23,368 nucleotides of DNA from a virus. The DNA is taken from positions 1 through 23,368 of the IMG/VR virus record IMGVR_UViG_3300044655_002988, one strand, 5' to 3'. How positions within the stretch are numbered: the stretch's first letter is position 1; the number at the start of each line of letters is the position of its first letter. Under the pieces are notes generated by a model. It was not told the origin of the DNA. It saw only the letters and a list, made by a program, of their open reading frames with translations, and made no database searches. The position numbers and the translations under genes are program-made. Positions 8,200 to 14,119 of the stretch are shown in pieces.

Positions 8200-8826
8200 A
8201 TGAAATCAGAAAAATCAATGAAAGAGCTGTTTGAGATTGCAGGTATTAAGGATATTGACTCAGCTCTGTCTTTGATTACTGAGGCATCAACTTCATCAGC
8301 AGGTTGGGCAGACTGGAATGATACTTTACGAGATGCGTTACAGATAATACTTATTGGTAAAGAACTTACCCGAGTTACTTTATCTGACCCATCATCAGCA
8401 GTCATTATAAAAAATGTTGCATTTAATTCTTTTCGTGACCCTGAGAAATTGTTAATCATTTATGATAAAACTATAGATTGGCATCCGCTAAGAGAGCATA
8501 AAGAATATCAACAAGGCATGCTCAAGAAGATAAAAAGCTTTTTACCAAAAGGTAGTAAAGTGGGTGGATATGAAAGTCAAAACTATCAATCACAAGGGAT
8601 GATAGGCATTGATGGAGTAAAAATAAAAGCTCAATATCCTGGCAATTATGTTGGCGGTTTATTGTCTAATGTCAAAGATAAAGTTCCGGTTATAGTTGGA
8701 GCTAAAGCATCAGAACAATTATTAGAGGCAGCAAAGATTGTCAATGACGCCATTAAGAATAACGTAAATGTCATTGCATGCCAACGAGAACTAATTGAAA
8801 AGAATTTAGACGAGTACGCAGAATAA
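8200..8826 (+). CDS. candidate internal head protein 2 (paralog A of three)
   Basis: A 208-residue protein with the same 28-residue leader as the preceding gene apart from two substitutions, ending L-I-T-E at Glu28. The mature part would be about 180 residues. The last 60 or so residues (from NYVGGLL, with VIACQRELIE and terminal DEYAE) are homologous to the C-termini of the next two genes. The middle (about 30-147) is divergent. The CGGAG ribosome site overlaps the upstream stop, and its own stop overlaps the next ATG (TAATG). Read as packaged cargo with a conserved C-terminal domain. No enzymatic motif is visible, apart from an invariant Cys in the ACQR segment of all three paralogs. Confidence 0.7.
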   Translation: MKSEKSMKELFEIAGIKDIDSALSLITEASTSSAGWADWNDTLRDALQIILIGKELTRVTLSDPSSAVIIKNVAFNSFRDPEKLLIIYDKTIDWHPLREHKEYQQGMLKKIKSFLPKGSKVGGYESQNYQSQGMIGIDGVKIKAQYPGNYVGGLLSNVKDKVPVIVGAKASEQLLEAAKIVNDAIKNNVNVIACQRELIEKNLDEYAE

Positions 8827-8836
8827 TGAAAATTAA
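8806..8836 (+). repeat. gene-junction direct repeat, copy 1
   Basis: These 31 bases span the end of one paralog and the start of the next: codons for LDEYAE, TAATG, and the first codons of MKIN. They are identical to 9399-9429. The first 21 bases recur again at 10001-10021. Identity at synonymous positions argues for recent duplication or continuing recombination at the junction. Confidence 0.9.
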
Positions 8837-9419
8837 CGAACTATTTACTGAAGCAGCACCAACTAAGTTTAATAAAGACCTATACGTTTTAAATTATATA
8901 AAAGAAAAACTTATTGGAAAAACATTAGTGATGCATAATGAAAACATGGCAGTACGTGATTCACGTAGTATGATGAAATTAGAAATAACTGATATTGATA
9001 TATGGAAACGTGGATGGAATGATTATCAGATTTATGTAAATGGACTTAAGAAGATGCCTATATGGCATAATCCAAGTAAGAAAGCGCTAATGCATCCCTA
9101 TGGAGATAATTCTATAATTTCTCAAATTAAAGTACTTCTCGGAACTGATATGAGTTTTTCTGTTAGTTGGACTGAAAATGGGCAACAATCAAAAAACTCT
9201 TTAGGAGTTTTTATTGATATGTGGGAGTATGATAATAATTTTAAAGGGGGCTTATTGCATCATCTTAAATCTAAAAAACCAATTTTAGTTGGCCCAAATG
9301 CCAGTAGTGAATTAAGAATGTCGGCTGATATTATCAATTCTTGTATTCAAAAAAATACCGACATCGTTGCATGTCAACGAGCATTAATTGAAAGAGACTT
9401 AGACGAGTACGCAGAATAA
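8826..9419 (+). CDS. candidate internal head protein 3 (paralog B of three)
   Basis: A 197-residue protein starting inside the previous stop codon (TAATG). The leader is shorter, MKINELFTE, resembling the T4 form MKTYQEFIAE; cleavage after Glu9 would fit in position, but the P3 residue is Phe, not Leu or Ile. The body (about 10-136) is unlike its neighbours, while the last 60 residues (from NFKGGLL to DEYAE, with IVACQRALIERDL) match paralogs A and C. It lacks the IAGI core seen in the other leaders. Probably packaged and ejected; activity unknown. Its stop overlaps the next start in the same TAATG arrangement. Confidence 0.65.
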   Translation: MKINELFTEAAPTKFNKDLYVLNYIKEKLIGKTLVMHNENMAVRDSRSMMKLEITDIDIWKRGWNDYQIYVNGLKKMPIWHNPSKKALMHPYGDNSIISQIKVLLGTDMSFSVSWTENGQQSKNSLGVFIDMWEYDNNFKGGLLHHLKSKKPILVGPNASSELRMSADIINSCIQKNTDIVACQRALIERDLDEYAE

Positions 9420-9429
9420 TGAAAATTAA
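9399..9429 (+). repeat. gene-junction direct repeat, copy 2
   Basis: Identical over 31 bases to 8806-8836 and placed at the equivalent junction between paralogs B and C. The ten or so codons upstream are also close to the other copies, with scattered third-base changes. Confidence 0.9.
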
Positions 9430-10021
9430 TGAACTGTTTGAAAAGGTAACTTTACAAGAAGCATCGTTAGGATTTGCTGAGCATAATGATATTCTATTGT
9501 TTTTTATTCAAAAGAAACTTGTCAAAAAACAATTGAAAACCAGTAAATCGCTAATCATTGATGAAGTAACCAAAATAGCTTCTCCTGATAGTAAAGAATA
9601 TAACATTAGTTATACAATTCAAGGTGAAGAACCAGGTCCACGTAAACATCAAGTAGATTACAATGAAGATGCGGAAAATTTAGCAATTTCAAAAGAAAAA
9701 CAATTATTTGGAAAATTAATTGAACCATTAATTGCTAACGGGACACAAGTTGAAGTTTTACGTCAATCACGAAATTTTGTTAAAGGCAATGGTTCTTTTG
9801 GCACAACAATACAGGTGCCAATTCAATACGACAATAAGTTTGTTGGTGGTTTATTGCGTCATGTCAAAGAAGGAATCCCTGTTATCATTGATGAAAATGC
9901 AATACCTGCGTTAAAACAAGCAGCAAAAAAAATAAATGAATATGTTTTAAAAAATAACACAGACATTATTGCATGTCAACGAGAAATGATTGAGCGTGAT
10001 TTAGACGAGTACGCAGAATAA
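9419..10021 (+). CDS. candidate internal head protein 4 (paralog C of three)
   Basis: A 200-residue protein starting in the TAATG overlap. It begins MKINELFEKVTLQE, where L-Q-E (Glu14) is a good [LI]-x-E cleavage site. Residues 15-138 differ from its neighbours; the last 60 or so (KFVGGLLRHVKEGIPVII through DLDEYAE) carry the shared domain with the conserved IIACQREMIERDL helix. Its nucleotides 10001-10021 match the other two gene ends exactly, but no start codon is fused there. Instead a 41-nt gap precedes the next gene, so this looks like the end of the duplicated block. Cargo role inferred from leader and location. Confidence 0.68.
   Translation: MKINELFEKVTLQEASLGFAEHNDILLFFIQKKLVKKQLKTSKSLIIDEVTKIASPDSKEYNISYTIQGEEPGPRKHQVDYNEDAENLAISKEKQLFGKLIEPLIANGTQVEVLRQSRNFVKGNGSFGTTIQVPIQYDNKFVGGLLRHVKEGIPVIIDENAIPALKQAAKKINEYVLKNNTDIIACQREMIERDLDEYAE
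10001..10021 (+). repeat. gene-junction direct repeat, copy 3 (partial)
   Basis: Twenty-one bases identical to the first two-thirds of the copies at 8806 and 9399, ending at the stop codon. The following bases (CAAAATTTAA) look like a decayed form of the start-codon half of the repeat. Confidence 0.85.
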
Positions 10022-10062
10022 CAAAATTTAACCCCCGAACACTTCATACGGAGAATTATAAA

Positions 10063-10440
10063 ATGAAAGACTTTGAAAAACTAATGAAAATTGCTGGAAT
10101 TACTAATATCAATGAAAATGCTTTCAGCCAAAGCATTTATAGTGATGAAAAAGATTTTGAAACTAAAGAAAAAGCAATCAAAGGAAAACTCTTTAATGAT
10201 CTTAAATCAAAAGATGAAAAGAAAATTGCATATGACTTAATATCAGAAGCAGAGCTTCTTCTTGGTCAATTCAATATGATGGTAAACGATTTTGATAAGT
10301 ATCTTGGTGTTCCTAAAACTGAAAGATTTTACCATGAAGTAGTACGTTTTGGTGAGGCACTTCAGGCTCATTGTAAAAAAATAACCGGGTTTGACGGCGT
10401 TCAATCCTTAAATTTACATGTACATAGCTTAAAGGACTAA
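10063..10440 (+). CDS. candidate internal head protein 5
   Basis: A 125-residue protein with leader MKDFEKLMKIAGITNINE; I-N-E at Glu18 fits the prohead protease signature. The remaining 107 residues are mostly helical and charged (for example KDEKKIAYDLISEAELLLGQFNMM) with no motif I recognise. CGGAG lies 8 nt before the ATG. It does not carry the C-terminal domain of the three preceding paralogs, so it is a separate cargo type sharing only the targeting leader. Packaging is inferred. Confidence 0.65.
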   Translation: MKDFEKLMKIAGITNINENAFSQSIYSDEKDFETKEKAIKGKLFNDLKSKDEKKIAYDLISEAELLLGQFNMMVNDFDKYLGVPKTERFYHEVVRFGEALQAHCKKITGFDGVQSLNLHVHSLKD

Positions 10441-10444
10441 GATA

Positions 10445-10744
10445 GTGAAAACTCTTCAACAACTATTTGAAATTGCTGGCATCAAAGACATTGATAAAGC
10501 AATGGCAATTCTGAATGAAGACGACTTTCACACAATACTTTACAAGATTGATAAATGGATGCCTAGTGATTTATCAATTCAAGATGAGTATGATGATTTA
10601 GTTAGTAAAAAACATAAATCTTCAGCTGATGTTGAAGATTTAGCAGCTTTATTGTATAGAGAAGCAGATGAAGAAGTATTAAAGAAATACGGTTTTAGTG
10701 GTAATTGGAAAGCTTTAGCTAATTATATTATTACTAATAAATAA
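10445..10744 (+). CDS. candidate internal head protein 6
   Basis: A 99-residue protein with a GTG start (AAGGA about 10 nt upstream). The leader MKTLQQLFEIAGIKDIDKAMAILNE is plainly related to the leaders of proteins 1 and 2 (same FEIAGIKDIDKA core) and ends L-N-E at Glu25, a good cleavage site. The mature part would be only about 74 acidic residues, in the size range of T4 internal proteins. No known motif. It is the last of the island before the homing endonuclease gene, separated by an AT-rich hairpin. Confidence 0.65.
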   Translation: MKTLQQLFEIAGIKDIDKAMAILNEDDFHTILYKIDKWMPSDLSIQDEYDDLVSKKHKSSADVEDLAALLYREADEEVLKKYGFSGNWKALANYIITNK

Positions 10745-10768
10745 AATCTAATAATGTAAATAGATTTT
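10743..10768 (+). terminator. weak AT-rich hairpin after internal-protein island
   Basis: AAAATCTA (10743-10750) pairs perfectly with TAGATTTT (10761-10768) around a 10-nt loop, and a short T-run ends the second arm. The stem has only one G-C pair, so at best this is a weak or partial terminator. Confidence 0.3.
10755..10762 (+). promoter_or_regulatory. late-type promoter box before GIY-YIG gene
   Basis: TGTAAATA (7/8 to the late consensus) lies in the loop and second arm of the AT-rich hairpin, 30 nt before the endonuclease ATG. It may give the homing gene its own late transcription. Chance occurrence in AT-rich DNA is possible. Confidence 0.35.
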
Positions 10769-10792
10769 TATAATAATTGTAGTAGGAGATTT

Positions 10793-11524
10793 ATGTATTC
10801 GTTTTATCTAATTTATAGAACTATATGTATAGTGAATAATAAATTTTATATAGGAAAACATAAAACAAACAATCTTAACGATAATTATTTAGGTAGTGGA
10901 AAACTTCTAAAAACCGCTATTGCCAAATATGGCAGAAATAATTTTGTTAGAGAAATATTACATTTTTGTTCCTCAGAAGAAGAAATGAACGAGTTAGAGA
11001 CAAAAATTGTAAATGCCGAAATGATTATGCGAGAAGATACTTATAATATTGCTATTGGCGGACAAGGAGGGTTAGGTGTAGCTCAATGTATTTCTGACGA
11101 AAAACGAAAAGAAATGACTGATAGAATGGCACAAACCAAATCGGGAAGGACAAAAGAAGATTTTGAGTATCTACAGCGAATTAGTAATAAACTGCTTGGT
11201 AAAAATAAATTTAATACAGAACATCATAGAAAAAATTCAGAAAGAATGTCTAAAGAAAATAAAGAAAACTCTGAAAGATGTAGAACACATTCTGAATTTA
11301 TGAAAATAAAAATGAAAGGAGCAAATAATCATAATGCAAAAAATTGGATATTAGAAAATCCAATCGGAGAAGTGATTGAGACCGGAGACATAACGCTCTT
11401 TTGTCAAGAACTTGATTTAGCATATTCAATTTTTAGATATAAAGCTCAAGTTCAAAACACTCTTCCTGTAACTAGGGGTAAAAGTAAAGGATGGAAAGTC
11501 ATTTCATCATATTCAAAAACGTAA
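10793..11524 (+). CDS. GIY-YIG homing endonuclease, Seg-like
   Basis: A 243-residue protein. The N-terminal domain carries the GIY-YIG signature in its phage Seg form: YLIY (5-8), KFYIGKH (17-23), NYLGSGKLLKTAIAKYG, then the catalytic Glu69 in NELETKIVN. The middle (about 95-180) is a basic, Asn/Lys-rich linker. The C-terminus (about 186-240, NPIGEVIETGDITLFCQELDL through KGWKVIS) looks like a NUMOD-type helix-turn-helix DNA-binding module. Such enzymes make a double-strand break in allele copies lacking the gene and spread by repair. It sits between the internal-protein island and the core/scaffold genes, with TAGGAG ribosome site. Free-standing, no intron signs. Confidence 0.88.
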   Translation: MYSFYLIYRTICIVNNKFYIGKHKTNNLNDNYLGSGKLLKTAIAKYGRNNFVREILHFCSSEEEMNELETKIVNAEMIMREDTYNIAIGGQGGLGVAQCISDEKRKEMTDRMAQTKSGRTKEDFEYLQRISNKLLGKNKFNTEHHRKNSERMSKENKENSERCRTHSEFMKIKMKGANNHNAKNWILENPIGEVIETGDITLFCQELDLAYSIFRYKAQVQNTLPVTRGKSKGWKVISSYSKT

Positions 11525-11545
11525 TAAAACTTAGGAGATACACAT

Positions 11546-11725
11546 ATGTCAGAAACGAAAGATTCAATAAGAAACTTCATTCAAAGCTTAATTAAAGATA
11601 ATACAACTCAAGCAGAAATGGATTTACATCCAGTTTTTACCACTAAAATGAAAGAGATAGCCGGCATTCAATCAAAACCTTCAGGCGAAGATTCTATTTC
11701 TTCTGAAGAAGATAATGACGAGTAA
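11546..11725 (+). CDS. small acidic prohead core protein candidate, gp67-like
   Basis: A 59-residue protein with ATG at 11546 and TAGGAG upstream. An N-terminal helix (SIRNFIQSLIKDN), a middle KMKEIAGIQ and a very acidic tail (GEDSISSEEDNDE) follow each other. T4 gp67, a prohead core protein of about 80 residues, has the same plan: short helical N-terminus then acidic tail, encoded close to genes 20-22. Here it lies between the protease and the scaffold, not between portal and protease. The MKEIAGI segment matches the leader core of the neighbouring internal proteins and the scaffold C-terminus. Assignment rests on size, charge, motif and location. Confidence 0.6.
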   Translation: MSETKDSIRNFIQSLIKDNTTQAEMDLHPVFTTKMKEIAGIQSKPSGEDSISSEEDNDE

Positions 11726-11748
11726 AAATCAAATTTATAGGTAACTAC

Positions 11749-11756
11749 TATAAATA
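11749..11756 (+). promoter_or_regulatory. T4-type late promoter for scaffold/capsid genes
   Basis: Exact TATAAATA at 11749-11756, 56 nt before the scaffold ATG. In T4 this -10 box alone specifies late promoters read by gp55 with gp33 and the sliding clamp. It probably provides the strong late transcript for scaffold and capsid. A small hairpin (ACCCT 11765-11769, AGGGT 11776-11780, 6-nt loop) would fall at the very 5' end of the RNA. Confidence 0.8.
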
Positions 11757-11812
11757 AAGTTAGCACCCTTGAATTAGGGTTTTAGATAATCAATATATCT
11801 TTGGAGGTAAAT

Positions 11813-12733
11813 ATGGATGAAATTTTACAAAAGTTGTTAGAAACAGACCTACTTAGCGAAGACACAAAAACCGAAATCTCAGAAGCATGGGCTGAAGCTG
11901 TTGAAGCTAAGCGTGCAGAAATTAGAGAAGAAGTATCTTTGGAAGTTCGCGCAGAGTTAGCTGAACAATTTGTTGTTGCTCGTGAAGCATTAGTCGATAA
12001 GGTTGATGCATTTGTTACTGAACAACTAAAACAATCATACATCGAATTGAAAAGCGATATCGAACGTTTTCGCGATTTGGAAGCTGAGTTCGCTGGTAAA
12101 CTAGTTGAAGAAAAGAAAAGATTAGCAGAAGAAGTTGAGTCTGAAATCGAGTCTTTAGTTGATAAATTGGATTCTTTCTTGGAAGTTAGACTTTCAGAAG
12201 AATTTGAAGAAATGAAAGAAGATTTAGAAGTTGTAAAACAAAATGACTTCGGTAAACGTGTATTTGAAGCGTTCGTAACCGAATATTCAAAATCATATGT
12301 TGATGAAACTTCTATTCAATCACAATTAAGTATTGCAGAAAGTAAATTGGCTGATGCTGAAAAACGTATGCAAGAAGTTGAAACTGAAAAAGCACAATTA
12401 GTTCGCGAAGCTAAAATGCAAGACGTGTTAAGACCACTTTCTGGTTCAAAACGTGAGCAAATGAGTTTTGTTTTACAAAACGTTGAAACTGAAAAATTAG
12501 AAGAAGCTTATGGTTACTTCATCGGTCGTATTTTGAAAGAAGAAGCTGCTGCACCTAAATCATCCGCTACTGTCGCAAAAGACAAAGTTATTTCTGAAGA
12601 CAAAGCTTTAGAAGACGCAGTCGTTCTTGCAACTGGTGATGATGAAACTAAACAGCCAATCATTTCTGAACAACAACAAAAATCTATTGCTGATTTAGCG
12701 TTCTTAAAAAGAATTGCCGGCATAACATCTTAA
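11813..12733 (+). CDS. 22: prohead core scaffold protein, T4 gp22-like
   Basis: A 306-residue, strongly acidic and helical protein between protease and capsid genes, as for T4 gp22 (about 269 residues). Residues about 5-150 form an almost continuous Glu/Lys/Leu coiled coil, and 165-200 another. Family role: it builds the prohead core around which gp23 assembles and is degraded by the protease. Several [LI]-x-E sites are visible. The C-terminus ends FLKRIAGITS, echoing the IAGI core of the internal-protein leaders. The start is the ATG at 11813, 5 nt after GGAGG (11803-11807); the in-frame TTG at 11801 overlaps that ribosome site and is rejected. Confidence 0.85.
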   Translation: MDEILQKLLETDLLSEDTKTEISEAWAEAVEAKRAEIREEVSLEVRAELAEQFVVAREALVDKVDAFVTEQLKQSYIELKSDIERFRDLEAEFAGKLVEEKKRLAEEVESEIESLVDKLDSFLEVRLSEEFEEMKEDLEVVKQNDFGKRVFEAFVTEYSKSYVDETSIQSQLSIAESKLADAEKRMQEVETEKAQLVREAKMQDVLRPLSGSKREQMSFVLQNVETEKLEEAYGYFIGRILKEEAAAPKSSATVAKDKVISEDKALEDAVVLATGDDETKQPIISEQQQKSIADLAFLKRIAGITS

Positions 12734-12771
12734 AAATAAAATCTTAATATATCTGAATAGGAGTTAACTAT

Positions 12772-14064
12772 ATGGAACTTTTTGAAAATTGGTCACAAAC
12801 CAAAGAAGCTTTACTAACTGAATTACCTGCTCATAAAAAAGCCTACATGGGCCGTATTATGGAAAACACTAAACAACAGTTGATGGAAACTGCTGCTGCT
12901 GGTGTTAACGCTGCAGGCGCAATTGGTAATTTCCAAAAAATCATTATCCCAATGATTCGTCGTATTATCCCTGGCACTATCGCTACTGAACTTGTTGGTA
13001 TCCAACCAATGTCAGGTCCAGTATCTTTAGCGTACTCATTACGTTTCCTTTTCTCTCAAAATACTGATGTTCCAACTGTTAGTTATGTTACTAATCCAGA
13101 TGGAACTATTTCTGCTGTGAACTTAACACCAGGTGCTGGTCCTGAAGACATCATCGGTGCTGGTTTAGTTGACCCAGTAACTGGTACTTATTTAGGTGCT
13201 ACTGAAGTATTTGGTAACAACAGCAAAACTAAACGTTGGTATTCTGGTGCAATCAATGCTGGTGGTATGGCTCTTGGTACTGCAGCTCTTACAGCTGACT
13301 TCGAAGCGTACGGCGGACGTCAATTGCAATTAGAAGTATTGAAACAAACTGTTACTGCTGGCTCACGTAAATTACAAGCTAAATGGACAGTTGAAGCGAT
13401 GCAAGACCTTTCAGCACAACATGGTTTAGACCTTGAAGCTGAAATCACTGCAGCTCTTTCTGCTGAAATCGTTTCTGAAATCGACAACGAAATCATCAAT
13501 GACTTGATTGCTCTTGCTGGTACTGTTGAAACTTTCGACATGAATGGTACTTTCACTGGTGTTCCTAACTATGTTGGTGACCGTCATGCAGTTCTTGGTA
13601 CTTTAATCAATAAAGTTGCAAACGAGATTGCTCGCAAAACTCGTCGTAATGCAGCTAACTGGATTGTTGTATCTCCAATCGTTGCTTCAGTATTACAATC
13701 TGCTGCAAAATCAGTATTTGCTCCAGCAGTAAGCGGTTCATTCGAAGGTCCTAACAACACCAAATTGATTGGTACTTTAAACGGTTCTATCAAAGTTTAC
13801 ACTTACATCTATCATGACACTGGTTCTGAGCCAATCTTGGTTGGTTACAAAGGTGGAAACGGCGAAATGGATACCGGTTATTTCTACTGCCCATACGTTC
13901 CACTTATGAGCTCAAACGTATTGTTTGACCCTGCAACTTACAACCCACAAGTAAGCTTGATGACAAGATATGGAAAAGCTACATTTACCGATACTGCTAC
14001 TTCGTTGGGCAATAGTGCCGATTACTATGGTCGTGTGAATGTTGCAAATCTTTCATTCATCTAA
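12772..14064 (+). CDS. 23: major capsid protein, T4 gp23-like
   Basis: A 430-residue HK97-fold capsid protein of the T4 gp23 family. The N-terminus has FENW, LENTKQQL-like spacing (MENTKQQLMET), then the diagnostic IIIPMIRRIIPGTIATELVGIQPMSGPVSLAYSLRF block. Later blocks include the KTRRNAANWIVVSPIVASVL core and the C-terminal FYCPYVPLMSS and SLMTRYGKA segments. It is shorter than T4 gp23 (about 521), probably reflecting a smaller or missing insertion domain. L-M-E at Glu39 is a plausible maturation site. Its codons are visibly enriched in C-ending triplets (GGTACT, AACTAC, GACTTC) compared with the internal-protein genes, as expected of the most highly made protein. AGGAG precedes the ATG. 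A terminator follows, and no gp24-like vertex gene is next to it. Confidence 0.95.
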   Translation: MELFENWSQTKEALLTELPAHKKAYMGRIMENTKQQLMETAAAGVNAAGAIGNFQKIIIPMIRRIIPGTIATELVGIQPMSGPVSLAYSLRFLFSQNTDVPTVSYVTNPDGTISAVNLTPGAGPEDIIGAGLVDPVTGTYLGATEVFGNNSKTKRWYSGAINAGGMALGTAALTADFEAYGGRQLQLEVLKQTVTAGSRKLQAKWTVEAMQDLSAQHGLDLEAEITAALSAEIVSEIDNEIINDLIALAGTVETFDMNGTFTGVPNYVGDRHAVLGTLINKVANEIARKTRRNAANWIVVSPIVASVLQSAAKSVFAPAVSGSFEGPNNTKLIGTLNGSIKVYTYIYHDTGSEPILVGYKGGNGEMDTGYFYCPYVPLMSSNVLFDPATYNPQVSLMTRYGKATFTDTATSLGNSADYYGRVNVANLSFI

Positions 14065-14088
14065 TAGAAATTAGAAATACGAAAGTAA

Positions 14089-14114
14089 AAAAACCCGCTT
14101 CATGGCGGGTTTTT
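14089..14114. terminator. bidirectional rho-independent terminator
   Basis: AAAAACCCGC (14089-14098) pairs perfectly with GCGGGTTTTT (14105-14114) around a 6-nt loop, followed by T-rich sequence on the plus strand and by the matching run on the minus strand. It ends the capsid transcript 25 nt after the stop codon and also serves the convergent homing endonuclease gene, whose stop is at 14120. Confidence 0.93.
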
Positions 14115-14119
14115 TGTTA

